Assembly (NCBI RefSeq): GCF_029278565.1
Contig: NZ_CP119560.1
Coordinates: 1 to 64,000 of the forward strand
Direction of reading: 5' to 3'
DNA length: 64,000 nucleotides
DNA from: Haloarcula halophila
GTDB taxonomy: Archaea; Halobacteriota; Halobacteria; Halobacteriales; Haloarculaceae
This document shows positions 44,470-54,024 of the stretch, one piece after another. Both the position numbers and the translations under genes were made by a program. Every line of letters begins with the position of its first letter. The stretch's first letter is position 1. Under the pieces are notes generated by a model, which was not told the DNA's origin, searched no databases, and was given only the letters and a program-made list of their open reading frames with translations.

Positions 44470-45957
44470 ATGGATGACAGTGACGCCCTCGCGGCGACGA
44501 CGAGCCTCTGTCCCGACTGCCTCGAACAGGTCCCCGGCCAGTACGAAGAGCGGGACGGCGGCGTGTTCCTGACCCGGGAGTGTGCCGACCACGGGACGGC
44601 CAGCCGGAAGGTCTGGGGCTCCTTCGACCACTGGGACTGGGCCGCCGACTTCGGCCCGGACCCGGAGTTCGACGGCGGCGATCTAGCGGTCGACGACGAC
44701 CACGCCTGTCTCGCTGTCGTCGAGGTCACCGACGACTGCAACCTCTCGTGTTCGTACTGCTTCGCGAGTTCGGGACCCGGCGGCGCACACCGCTCGACAG
44801 AGGAAATCGAAGCATTGCTCGACACCGTCGAGGACGCGGGTGGCCGGCCGATACAGTTCTCTGGCGGCGAACCGACCGTCCGGGACGACCTCCCAGCACT
44901 CGTCGAGCGCGCCCGGAACAGGGGCATCGACCACGTCGAGGTGAACACGAACGGGATTCGGCTGGCGACCGAAACGGGATACGCCCAGCAACTCGCCGAC
45001 GCCGGCGTCACCGCCATCTATCTCCAGTTCGATGGCCTGACGAGCGAGACCTACGAACGGATACGCGAGGTCGACCTCGTCGACGAGAAACACGCAGCCA
45101 TCGACGCCTGCCGCGAGGCGGACCTGCCCGTCGTGCTCGTCCCGACTGTTGTCCCCGACGTGAACGACCACGAGATGGGCGACATCGTCCAGTTCGCGCT
45201 CAGAAACCGTGATATCGTCCGGTCGGTGAACTTCCAGCCGGTCGCGCACTTCGGCCGATACGCCTCGAACGACGGCCGGTTCGCCATCGACGACGCGACG
45301 CGGCTGCTGGCCGAGCAGATAGACGTCCTCGACCCGCGGGATATGCTGCCCGCCCCCTGCTGTTCGGCCTACTGCCAGATCGGGACGGCCTTCGTCCCCG
45401 AAGATACGGACGCGACGGCTGCCGCTGGCTGCAGCACTGAGGAGACGGACGGGCAGGCCAACTGTGACGACACCAGAACCGATGAATCGTTCGTTCCGCT
45501 CACGCAGTACGTCGACGACCAGCTCTGGGATATGCTCTCGGGGATGGTCGACGAGGGCGACTACATGGAGTTACTGGCCGGTACCGCTGCCGGCGAGGAG
45601 TGGGCCTGCAAGACCGCCGGCTGCTGTGGAGTCGACGTCCCTGGCGGCGTGGAGGGTCTGTTTGACGAGGTGGTCCCCGTCTCGTTCACAGGATTCATGG
45701 ACGCCGACGCGGCCGACGTGAATCGGCTGAGTAACTGCTGTATCTCGGTGCCGACGACCGACGGCGACCTGGTACCCTTCTGTGGCTATAACATGACGAC
45801 AGAGGACGGCGAGTACGCACTCCGGAACCGCAACGACTGGGGCGGCCGAAACGCCGTCGACGGAGACCGTCCCGCCGCCGATTCGGCTGCGGGCTATCAG
45901 GGTGACGGCACAGCCACGGACGGTGGCTGCGTGCCAGACGACTGCGAGGGCGAGTGA
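44470..45957 (+). CDS. Radical SAM protein with N-terminal CxxC...C knuckle (Tes/MJ0619-like)
   Basis: The 495-residue protein has an N-terminal metal knuckle (C14-x2-C17, C38-x2-H41: SLCPDC, ECADHG). The radical SAM triad is C90-x3-C94-x2-C97 (DCNLSCSYCFASSG). A GGEPT SAM-contacting motif (IQFSGGEPTVRDDL) follows. The C-terminal half is Cys-rich (APCCSAYCQIG, CKTAGCCGVDVPGG, LSNCCISV, VPFCGYNMT), which suggests auxiliary Fe-S clusters. This arrangement is that of the archaeal MJ0619 group, which includes the tetraether synthase Tes. Whether this one acts on lipids is unknown. Its stop overlaps the methyltransferase ATG, so they are co-translated. A low-complexity acidic insert (about 330-355) and tail are lineage-specific. 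Confidence 0.88.
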   Translation: MDDSDALAATTSLCPDCLEQVPGQYEERDGGVFLTRECADHGTASRKVWGSFDHWDWAADFGPDPEFDGGDLAVDDDHACLAVVEVTDDCNLSCSYCFASSGPGGAHRSTEEIEALLDTVEDAGGRPIQFSGGEPTVRDDLPALVERARNRGIDHVEVNTNGIRLATETGYAQQLADAGVTAIYLQFDGLTSETYERIREVDLVDEKHAAIDACREADLPVVLVPTVVPDVNDHEMGDIVQFALRNRDIVRSVNFQPVAHFGRYASNDGRFAIDDATRLLAEQIDVLDPRDMLPAPCCSAYCQIGTAFVPEDTDATAAAGCSTEETDGQANCDDTRTDESFVPLTQYVDDQLWDMLSGMVDEGDYMELLAGTAAGEEWACKTAGCCGVDVPGGVEGLFDEVVPVSFTGFMDADAADVNRLSNCCISVPTTDGDLVPFCGYNMTTEDGEYALRNRNDWGGRNAVDGDRPAADSAAGYQGDGTATDGGCVPDDCEGE

Positions 45958-46580
45958 TGTCGGGGCTGCTCGACGCCGCGCTCTCGAACCCGTGGGGAAT
46001 GCTTGACACGATGCTCGAAGGACCACTCCATCCCGGCGGCACGGCGGCGACAGCGCAGTTGCTCGACCGTGCGGGTGTCGGCCCGGAGACGCGGCTGCTG
46101 GATGTTGGGTGTGGCGCTGGCGACGCGCTCTCGGTGGCCCAGGACCGTGGTGCGGACGCCATCGGAATCGACCCGGAACCGAGCACCGACCGGGCCGTAC
46201 AGGGTGACGCGACGGCCCTCCCCATCAAAAGTGGCAGTGTGAACGTCTTGCTGGCCGAATGCGTCCTCTGTCTCACCGATCTCGACGCCGCTCTGGCGGA
46301 GGCCAACCGCGTGTTGGGTGACGGTGGGCGACTCGCCCTCTCGGATGTCGTCGTCGATGGCAACCGGCCCGACGTGCCTGACACCGTCGCTGAGGCGCTC
46401 TGTCTCACTGGGGCGAGAGGTCGCGACCGACTGACCGATCGCGTCGAAGCCGCCGGGTTCGAGATCCAGACGGTCTCGGACCACCACGACGACCTTCTCG
46501 AAATGCGTGACCAGGTGACGGACCGGATCGATTACGAAGGGCTTCTTGGCGTAATGGGCGAGCGCGGCGAGCGGGCCTAG
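45957..46580 (+). CDS. SAM-dependent methyltransferase (DVU_1556-like)
   Basis: A 207-residue class I methyltransferase: motif I LLDVGCGAGDALSVAQDRGA (about 42-61), acidic strand 2 AIGIDPEPS, motif IV region LLAECVLCLTDLDAALAEAN and post-motif GGRLALSDVVV. The AECVL segment with an embedded Cys resembles a group associated with radical SAM trans-sulfuration or lipid/metal-related clusters (DVU_1556-like). It overlaps the radical SAM stop (ATG at 45957), so both act in the same process, for example a methylation that follows or prepares the radical step. Substrate unknown. Confidence 0.85.
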   Translation: MSGLLDAALSNPWGMLDTMLEGPLHPGGTAATAQLLDRAGVGPETRLLDVGCGAGDALSVAQDRGADAIGIDPEPSTDRAVQGDATALPIKSGSVNVLLAECVLCLTDLDAALAEANRVLGDGGRLALSDVVVDGNRPDVPDTVAEALCLTGARGRDRLTDRVEAAGFEIQTVSDHHDDLLEMRDQVTDRIDYEGLLGVMGERGERA

Positions 46581-46977
46581 AGGCGATTGAGACCCTCGAA
46601 TCCGCTACCGAATCCGGCGATATCAGCTACGTTTCGGTGGTCGCGACCGTACGAGGGTAAGCACGTCTCGAAACGGTACGCGGCGCCCGTTCGATCGAGC
46701 CGAGAAGCGCTCTCGGTCCCGCGGTCCTCTTGCTGGCGAAGGTGTACAGTCGCCGCGAGTAATAAAAGAGGACTGTGAGTTCGATGAAGCCCCCGACTGC
46801 AACGGCACAACTTGGACCGAAAGGGGACTCTGCGGAAGTTCCTCGGACCCGCGAGATCAGCAGAGACCCGGAGTCAGGATATGCTACGAATTTCCGGAAC
46901 GTCCGCCATCGGCGTTCACTCCAATAAACCGCATGTCGTGATACAATTTGGTGGGTGAGTCGGCTGGCGTATCTTTC
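46581..46977. other. Gene-free region between methyltransferase and partition operon
   Basis: I saw no gene in these 397 bases. Frames are short, Arg/Ser-rich and without signature. The right part (about 46910-46977) lies just past the ends of the convergent units and may hold transcription terminators; no clear hairpin was found by eye. Confidence 0.35.
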
Positions 46978-47421
46978 TCAGATTACGCCGAATCCTTCCT
47001 CTTCCATCAGTTCGGCCACTTTCTGAGGGTGCTCATAGGCAGCCAGGAGTGCAAACTCACGAGCGTCGGTCTTCGAGACCTCGCTCACAGCAAGCGCATC
47101 GGCCAGTTCTGACCGGAAGCGTCCTTCTTGATCTGCTACGCTATCTCGGACATGAAGTTCTAATCGGGTGTCTCGCTCGTCGCCAACGTTGCTCCGCCTT
47201 ACGAAGTATGGGTACTCACTCTCCTCGCTTGTCTCTCTGTCTGAATCGTTCGCTGGTCCTGGATCCTTGGACCCAGTCTCACCCGGGGAATCCACTCGTT
47301 CTCCGGGCTGATCACTCTCTTGTGACTTCCCCTTGTCAACGACGTCCTCGGAGTCTTCCGTCTCCCCATCGTTCTCGGCACCAAAATCCAGATTCCCGGA
47401 GCCGGATTTGAAGTTATTCAT
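46978..47421 (-). CDS. Small acidic protein of the ParA operon, probable partition partner
   Basis: The 147-residue protein begins MNNFKSGSGNLDFG, is very acidic and disordered for about 75 residues, and then has a compact helical C-terminus: VRRSNVGDERDTRLELHVRD, RFRSELADALAVSEVSKTDA and REFALLAAYEHPQKVAELMEEEGFGVI (partly quoted). Its ATG overlaps the ParA stop by 4 bases. A helix-rich C-terminal domain directly downstream of a ParA gene on haloarchaeal plasmids is the usual position of the DNA-binding or adaptor partition protein. The family is not one I can name; function is inferred from position. Confidence 0.72.
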   Translation of the reverse strand: MNNFKSGSGNLDFGAENDGETEDSEDVVDKGKSQESDQPGERVDSPGETGSKDPGPANDSDRETSEESEYPYFVRRSNVGDERDTRLELHVRDSVADQEGRFRSELADALAVSEVSKTDAREFALLAAYEHPQKVAELMEEEGFGVI

Positions 47422-48410
47422 GGAGTAGCCTCCGTCTGTTCTTCGTCGGTTAGCTCGATGTGCCTGTTGTCGTGCCCCTGGATCTCGAGTTCCAAGACGG
47501 AGTCTACCTGAGCATCGAACGTTTCTGTGGCGACGAAGTGAGCTAACCCGAACAACTTCTCGAGCGTCTCGACCTCTCGATCGCGGATACGGCGCTGGCC
47601 TGGTTCACTGACCATCTCACCATCCTGCTCGAATGTTTTCCAGCGCTCTTCAACGACCCTGAACGCGGATCCACGAGCTTCCCACATCGCGTCCATGAGG
47701 CTCTCTCGATTGCCGATGGTGACGGGTGTCGCAAACGCGTCCGTGTCGTCGAACTGTTGCTGGTACTGCTGGTGTGCGTTCGTCTGGCCGACGCCGGACG
47801 GAACGACACAGGAGAGCCCGATCTCGATATCCAGCTGTGTCTCCATGTTACCGACAAGCTCAGCTAGACCATCGAGACTCAGATTCCCCTTGCCGGCTGG
47901 TTTCACCGGTGCGACCAGGGTCCGTAACGCGAATATCGCGTTGTAGAGGAGGTCCTCGGCTCGTGCGTTCGGGTCGACGAGTATCGCATCGTATCTCTCA
48001 TTGAGGTTGTGCTCGTTCCAGAGCAGGTCATACAGGAGTTCGAACCGCGGGTACTCGTCTCGGTTCATGTTTTTCATCCCCGTCTCGTAGGAGATTTTCT
48101 GCTCCAGATTGGAGGTGAAGTCTCCGAGCATATCGTGACTCGGGATGATATCCACACCTTCGTCTGTGGTCTCGATCAGATCATCGAAGTCACCATCAGG
48201 CATATCGAGAATATGCTTGACCAGATTGTCCGCGTCGGGGTCGCTCCGGCTCGCTCCGGCATCGAACAGACTCGTTAGGTTCCCCTCCTGCGGGTCCAGA
48301 TCGATTACCAACGTACGTGCTCCCATTCGTTCCAACGCCACTGCGAGGTTGGCCGTCATCGTCGTCTTGTACGTACCGCCGGACTCCGAGTAGACTACGG
48401 CCGTTATCAT
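47418..48410 (-). CDS. ParA/Soj-type partition ATPase
   Basis: From MITAVVYSESGGTYKTT (48410) the protein has 330 residues; the start is supported by a TATA box 22-33 bases upstream. The deviant Walker A is SESGGTYKTTMTANLA (about 8-23), Walker A' LVIDLDPQEGNLTSLF and a Walker B-like ILVDPNARAEDLL (about residue 140) are present. ParA ATPases form nucleoid-bound gradients that move plasmids. The first Lys of the classic KGGxGKT is replaced by Ser-Glu-Ser, a change known among archaeal ParA proteins. The operon is preceded by palindromic and 13-bp periodic repeats (48441-48700), the probable operator or centromere. It argues that this region belongs to a plasmid or an integrated one. Confidence 0.9.
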   Translation of the reverse strand: MITAVVYSESGGTYKTTMTANLAVALERMGARTLVIDLDPQEGNLTSLFDAGASRSDPDADNLVKHILDMPDGDFDDLIETTDEGVDIIPSHDMLGDFTSNLEQKISYETGMKNMNRDEYPRFELLYDLLWNEHNLNERYDAILVDPNARAEDLLYNAIFALRTLVAPVKPAGKGNLSLDGLAELVGNMETQLDIEIGLSCVVPSGVGQTNAHQQYQQQFDDTDAFATPVTIGNRESLMDAMWEARGSAFRVVEERWKTFEQDGEMVSEPGQRRIRDREVETLEKLFGLAHFVATETFDAQVDSVLELEIQGHDNRHIELTDEEQTEATP

Positions 48411-48431
48411 ACGGTTCGCGTATCGACGGTA

Positions 48432-48443
48432 GTATACATAAAT
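48432..48443 (-). promoter_or_regulatory. parA: TATA element of the parA operon
   Basis: On the minus strand the sequence tttatgtatact lies 22-33 bases before the parA ATG (48410). This fits a haloarchaeal TATA box driving a leaderless mRNA. It is directly next to the palindrome at 48462-48473, so a protein binding there would compete with or stimulate transcription factor binding. Confidence 0.55.
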
Positions 48444-48700
48444 CTGTGTCAGACGGTACAGACAGATATCTGTAACAGATTTCTTCCACTCGAAGGCGGG
48501 TTTGGACCTGTTGTGGTGCGGTGCTGTCCCACAAACAGCCATTAATTACAGGGGTCTACTACAGATAGTTGCCACAACAACCTGTAACAGATATCTGTTA
48601 CAGTTAAATCTCTGCTATTCTTACCCGGCCCCGTTAGTCGACTGCCTGCTATTACAGATATGTGTTACAGACTGTAGTTACAGATAACCCTTACAGGTTC
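48441..48700. repeat. Iteron/operator-like repeat block upstream of parA
   Basis: The block is built on TTACAG and its complement. A perfect 22-bp palindrome (CTGTAACAGAT followed by its exact inverse) spans 48582-48603. A 12-bp palindrome ACAGATATCTGT lies at 48462-48473 and is followed by AACAGAT. Four direct TTACAG units start at 48652, 48665, 48678 and 48691, exactly 13 bases apart. Another TTACAG starts at 48546. Arrays of this sort serve as ParA-partner binding sites (parS), operators, or iterons of a replication origin. No Rep gene was found within the window, so the partition role is more likely. Confidence 0.72.
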
Positions 48701-49556
48701 TAGAACTATTCCCACTTCTCTGGGTCTGCGAATGTGATATCCTAACGCAAGTAGTGTAGCTCACTCGTGTGTCGGGCACTCGACTAAACCTGGAGATCGT
48801 TGCCACTTCCGGTCGCCGGGTCTGTCGTCGTGTGAACTCGGCATACGAATCACCCATACTCTGCATGAAAACGAACGCGAGAACCATCGCTCGAAAGGAG
48901 AGCGAAGCAGGATGCCACGCTGGATACCCATCGTCGATCCCGCCAGTCGAGCGATCGAGGTTCCCGAACGTCGTGACGAGGTCGGCTCGTCGAGATCAGT
49001 TCGGATCGCTATCCCACGTTGGTGCGTTTCACACAGGTAGCGGATACGAAGTCTCGGGTTAGTACGGGGGGGTTTGAGTGATTATCCGATGGGGCTGCTC
49101 GCCGCGATGCGAAGGACGAGTACTCCTTGTCTGGTTCCGCTTTGAGGTGTTCCGGGAGTGGATTGATTACTCTCTCGACGATCCGTTGAGTCGGAAGTAG
49201 GAAGCCATTGACCAACGGTGTCGGAATCCCGCCGATCTACAGCCAACTGGACCTTGGGCTGAATCCGCCGACGTCTGACGACAGCACCCTGATCAAGCGA
49301 CAACTATCGATCTCGTCTTGATTGACGGCACCCTCACCATCGTGAGGGACCACCATCTTTGTTCAACTTACTGAATCAGTCGTTTTGACCTCATTCGTGC
49401 TACTCCAGAAACCAAGCCGGTAATCAGGAACGGTGGGAACAGCCGATAGAACTTTTTATCCGGAGGTTAGTAAATACTCTAGTAGACTATCTATTATGAT
49501 GAATGGTTCACCTGAAGTATTTGATATAAACCCGATGATCAAAATCAAATTCAACT
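48701..49556. other. Long region without a recognised gene
   Basis: About 850 bases right of the repeat block. A minus frame 49009-49215 contains a protein-like stretch (TQRIVERVINPLPEHLKAE) but ends in a Ser/Arg/Pro-rich tail; it may be a remnant. Another plus frame 48769-49062 has no signature. The last 100 bases are AT-rich (tttatccggaggttagtaaatactc near 49455-49480), and contain the promoter of the TrmB gene. Confidence 0.35.
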
Positions 49557-50657
49557 ATGTCTGAAAAAGTTGGAAAACGATACGAAAACGGAAGTATGGA
49601 GGCAGAACTGCAGAAGCTTGGCCTTTCGAAAAAAGAGGCCAACGTATATATGACGATCATTGAGCATGATCAAATAAAACCAACTACATTAGCAGCTGAA
49701 TCAGACGTCTCAACAAGCTATGTGTACGAGATCTGTGAGAAACTTGCTGAACGGGGTCTGGTTACTGTTCATTCAAACAGAACTCCAATGTTAGTCTGTG
49801 CCCGTCCCCCCACGGAGGCTTTCAACGATATTCGGAGCGAATTGTCAAATTTGGAGGGGAAGATCGAGACGTATTACGAAACACCCACAAATCAAGATAC
49901 GCCACCGGAGCTCATTCGTTCTCGACAAACACTCAAGAAACGAATGAGATCGATAATCAATGAGTCCTCAAAAGCGATATTACTGATGATTCCAGTTACA
50001 CACCTTTCTGATTTTGCAGACGCTCTTCGGCAGGCGGTGGAAGACGGTGTTTTTGTTTTACTTACCCTGCATGGAGAGATATCCGAGGTTACAAGTACTA
50101 ATCTTCAGTCGGTAGCCTCCGCAGTCCGTTTCTTTTATGACACCAGTGGAGTGCTATTGGTGGCGGATGGCAAACAGGGTATAGTTGGGGCTGCGAATCT
50201 TCTCGACTGGGGCCAAACAGATAGAAATTGCATCTCCCTTACCAACCGTGTTAATACGGCCCTCGTTGGGGGGGCATTTATGAGTGTGATTTGGCAACCA
50301 GCACACGAAGTGTTGGTCCCAACTGCTGACCAGCTGCCTAACCGATATAATTCTTGGCTAGCCGCCGTTCTCAATGCAACAATCCACCTTCGTCGTGGAG
50401 ATTCAATCGCTGCCCAAGTTTCTGGATATTACACTGGATCATCGAAAAGAGAAACAGAGACCATATCTGGCGAAATAATAGAGACTACACAGAATATATT
50501 GTATCCACAAGACGGTGGATTCGGCACAAAAAACAGTCTTCTCATTGACACAGGCGAAACAACAGTATCAGTCGGTAGTGAGGGTGCATATATTGAAGAC
50601 TTCGCCTCAACTGCTATCACATTATATCCTTGTAATGAGAGCACTCCATCGCGTTGA
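49557..50657 (+). CDS. TrmB-family sugar-responsive regulator
   Basis: The 366-residue protein has the N-terminal TrmB winged helix (LQKLGLSKKEANVYMTIIEH, PTTLAAESDVSTSYVYEICEKL, GLVTVHSNRTPMLVCARPP), a coiled-coil (about 95-130) and a C-terminal sugar-binding TrmB domain (MIPVTHLSDFADALRQAVEDG, GVLLVADGKQGIVGAANL). A second in-frame ATG (MEAELQKLG, 13 residues later) is a possible start. GC is visibly lower than in the partition operon, with many AAA/ATA codons. It precedes a secreted GH3 glycosidase gene in the same direction, making that gene its natural target; TrmB proteins respond to sugars such as maltose or glucose. Confidence 0.9.
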   Translation: MSEKVGKRYENGSMEAELQKLGLSKKEANVYMTIIEHDQIKPTTLAAESDVSTSYVYEICEKLAERGLVTVHSNRTPMLVCARPPTEAFNDIRSELSNLEGKIETYYETPTNQDTPPELIRSRQTLKKRMRSIINESSKAILLMIPVTHLSDFADALRQAVEDGVFVLLTLHGEISEVTSTNLQSVASAVRFFYDTSGVLLVADGKQGIVGAANLLDWGQTDRNCISLTNRVNTALVGGAFMSVIWQPAHEVLVPTADQLPNRYNSWLAAVLNATIHLRRGDSIAAQVSGYYTGSSKRETETISGEIIETTQNILYPQDGGFGTKNSLLIDTGETTVSVGSEGAYIEDFASTAITLYPCNESTPSR

Positions 50658-51101
50658 ACGAGTGGCCGACACGATCCCGAAGTGTGAGCGGACCCCCTCT
50701 GGTTGGAGGGAGCGGGCACAACCCATGCTGTTGCCGAGGGTCCCCGCCTAAATCTTCGTCGGGGCTGTCGTCGTTCGTGAAGTAGTTGCTTCCCGCTTTG
50801 GGTGTCGCGAAACCACCGTACACTCGGTGGTCTCGCCTCGCTCGACAACAGAAGTTTTCCTAACCGAACGACGTTGTTCGTGAAGCGGGAAGGCCTCGAC
50901 GTGGAGATCAACGGTTTCCCGGTTCACACTAGCGCTGACGGTTCAAACTGATGTTGTCTAATGGTGCGTCCGCTCCGCAGATATAAATAGTCCACATTGA
51001 GTGTAGAAAATCCTTTTTCCAAAATCAGATAGCTGATTTTCTTACAGAGTTCCTGTTTGTGCATATATTTATTACTGGGAATGCAGAACGGATGACCTGC
51101 G
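50658..51101. other. Gene-free region between TrmB and GH3 genes
   Basis: The 444 bases hold no convincing gene. The left half is GC-rich and may be a scrap of a mobile element; the right half is AT-rich (tttttccaaaatcag, about 51011-51025; catatatttattactgg, about 51061-51077). The latter contains a TATA-like element about 30-40 bases before the GH3 start and could be the target of the upstream TrmB regulator. Confidence 0.4.
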
Positions 51102-53825
51102 ATGAGCGAAAACCACGAATCCGGGGAGAGAACGTTCAATACAAGCATGAAAAGGCGTCACTTTATTCAGTCGCTCGGAATCGCTACACTGGGATACGGA
51201 GTCGGGATGAATTCAGTGAGCGCCAGTGAGGCCTCTACGACTGATATTGACTCTCTGGTCAGTTCGATGTCGCTTAAACAGAAGGTTAGTCGGACTCACG
51301 GAGTAGGTAGGACTCCTGAAATCGCGGGGCGTGTGACTGGTTTAGAAAGCCCGACGGTTCCACAACTGGATCTAATCAACGGCCCGACCGGTGCAGCGCT
51401 GGGTGACAATACAAGCACGACTGCCTTCCCACATCCGATCGCGTTAGCATCGACATTTAATCCATCATTAGCACAGGAGATGGGCAAAGCGATAGCACGC
51501 GAAACCAAAGCGGGAGAAGCCGACGTATTGCTAGGCCCCTCGATGGATATGTTTCGGGTTCCGTTCGATAGCCGCAACTCGGAAACGTACGGCGAGGATC
51601 CATATCTCTCCTCAGAAATGGCCGTAGCATATACTAGTTCAGTACAGGCGGAGAACGTTATTGCCACTCCCAAGCATTTTGTCGCTTACAATCAGACTCG
51701 TACGACCGGGGATGCCTACGATGAGTCCTCCATCTCAGAACATAACTCTGTAGTCGACGAACGGACTCTGCGGGAAATCTATCTACCACCATTTAGACAC
51801 GCAGTGCAGGACGGCAACGCTGGTGCACTCATAGCAGCGTACAACCGTGTCAACGGTGTGTTCTCGAGTGAGAACCGCAATCTTCTCCGTGATATCCTGA
51901 AAGACGAGTGGGGATTCGATGGATTTGTCCTCTCTGATTGGGGTGGAACTCACAGCACTGTATCTGCAGCAAGGAATGGACTTGATGTGGAAATGCCCCG
52001 TGCCTCGTATTTTGGATCGTCTCTGCAGGATGCAGTTGATGATACCCTGGACGAAGCCGTTGTCGATGAAATGGTTCGACGTGGGCTCAGATCACAGAGA
52101 GAGATTGGTTCGCTTTCCGGGGATCGGGAAGGGGTCGGTGATTCATCTGTCATTGGCAACTCTGACCACATTACGCTTGCACAAGAGATAGCCGAAGAAG
52201 GCACTGTGCTTCTGAAAAACGAGGATAATGTGCTTCCTATTGATGTATCAAACGTCAGTTCGATAGGAGTTATCGGACCAACACCTACGGAATTTAAACC
52301 CGGGGTCGGTGGAAGCGAAACAATCTCGAATCCGATCAGGCGAGTCGGTCCCGTTGATGGGCAGATGAGGCGACTCCAGACGGTGTGACGGTCAACGGGA
52401 CTCAAACGGATAATCTAATACGTTCCATCTGACGAGTCCGGGTTTGAATATGAATACTACGATAATTCAGATTTAGAAGGGGATCCAATCGAGGCAGGGA
52501 CGCAAGCCACTATTGATGTCGAAGGTTCAGGTTTCAGACAACCTGCGAAGTTCCAATCCGCAAAGTGGACCGGAACGGTCACACCTTCGCAAACCGGCAC
52601 ATATGGGCTATCATTCTTGACTGGCGGTCAGGGCAAACTGTATATTGATGGTGAACTGGTAATGTACAGAGAACCGGCACGTGTTGGTTCGCAAGCAACG
52701 CCTGAACGTTCCGGTATCGATCTTCAATCTGGCACTACTTACGACGTGACTGTTGAAATTACTGGTAGTGGACCGGCAAAATTGCAGTGGAATCCCCCGT
52801 CTAATATACAAAGTGCTGTCGATGCTGCATCGCAGAATGATGTTGCTGTGTTTATAGCACGAACGTTCACAAATATCGGCGCGGATCGGTACAAGTTCGG
52901 CCTGCCAATGGACCAAGAGGCGATGATCCAAGCAGTTGCGGACGAAAACGACAATACAATCGTTGTATTGAACACAGGATCGCCGGTCAAGATGCCTTGG
53001 ATTGATAGTATTCCAGCGGTTCTACAGCCTTGGTTCGCTGGCCAGGAAGCCGGAACTGCACTTGGGAATCTCTTAGTTGGACATTCAAACCCGTCGGGAA
53101 AAACACCAGTGACATTCGCTCAGTCGTCAGACGAGTATCTGCCCCAAGAGATATCCACGCTTCCTGAAGAAGCACGCGGATATCCCGGCGTTTCGGGTGA
53201 TGTCTACTATGATGAGGGGCTCTACGTCGGATACCGACACTTCGACGAAGCGGATATTGAGCCATTGTTCCCCTTCGGCTACGGTGAGTCCTACACGGAG
53301 TTTGAATTGTCAAATATTGGAGTTTCGGCGGACACGATTGTAGCTGACCAAGGGGTCACCGTGAGTGCCGATGTCCGGAACGTGGGTGAAATCGAAGGTT
53401 CTGAAACTGTTCAGGTGTACATCGCCGACCGTGAGGCACCTATCGACCGACCACCGAAGGAACTCAAGGGTTTTGCAAAACAGTCTGTTGAAGCTGGCAG
53501 TACTGAAACGGTTACCATCGAGTTGAAGGCCGATGATTTCAGTTACTGGGACCCTGATGCCGGAGATTGGGAAGTGAGGCAGGGAGAATATGAAGTTATG
53601 ATCGGTACGTCTTCTCGAGACATCGAAGACCGCATCAGTGTTACCGTGGAATCACCCGAAGAGGATCCGAGTTCGGTTTATCGCGATGACGACGGTCGCG
53701 TTAGTTTCAACGAAGTGCTAGATTCGATTACGAAATTCAACAACGAACAGCCGTTGCCCGGACATGGACCGTTATCAATGAACGACATATTGGATATTAT
53801 CACGGCATACAACAACGACCAATAG
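51102..53825 (+). pseudogene. Secreted GH3 glycosidase with PA14-like, Fn3-like and dockerin-like parts, interrupted
   Basis: The N-terminus has a Tat signal (KRRHFIQSLGIATLGYG; a Met at 51147 is a good start). The GH3 N-domain follows (SPTVPQLDLINGPTGAAL, ATPKHFVAYNQTRT, nucleophile Asp in DGFVLSDWGGTHS), then the C-domain start AEEGTVLLKNEDNVLPID. After 52388 the frame changes twice (near 52375 and 52425), with NGTQTDNLI and then PSDESGFEYEYY in new frames. A PA14-like insert (FLTGGQGKLYIDGELV) and the rest of the C-domain follow (GSPVKMPWIDSIPAVLQPWF, PLFPFGYGESYTEF). An Fn3-like domain and a terminal module with two DxDGRVSFNEV-type calcium loops complete it. Family enzymes release glucose or xylose from beta-linked glycans outside the cell. 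The interruption would abolish activity unless it is an error. Confidence 0.88.
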
Positions 53826-54024
53826 TCCCTACTGCTGTTCCCAGTTCCCTCGATCCCAGTATGTTCGGTGTGAGCTATGGTGAATAGCCAACGCTTGGTC
53901 TTCAGTGTGGATGGGGAGTGAACAGCTCTAAAAGACGCGTTCGGTTACTGCCGCCAAGCGACACGCGTGGCAAACGTGGTGGCAACCCGATTGTCGGACA
54001 GAACAGTAATTTCTCCCACGACGA
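53826..54024. other. Short gap, no gene seen
   Basis: After the GH3 stop, GC-rich sequence with no frame of interest. It is the left side of a remnant gene on the other strand (54025-54266). Confidence 0.35.

Noticed and set aside
45695-46487. Minus-strand frames of 190-240 residues over the radical SAM and methyltransferase genes
   Set aside because: Antisense to two genes with clear catalytic motifs; composition is Ser/Arg/Pro-rich.
48769-49062. 97-residue plus-strand frame right of the iteron-like block (possible Rep?)
   Set aside because: No HTH, primase or Orc1/Cdc6 motif, and basic composition; no replication protein could be supported in the window.
52611-52931. 106-residue minus-strand frame over the GH3 PA14-like region
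   Set aside because: Cys/Arg/Ser-rich and antisense to conserved GH3 sequence.
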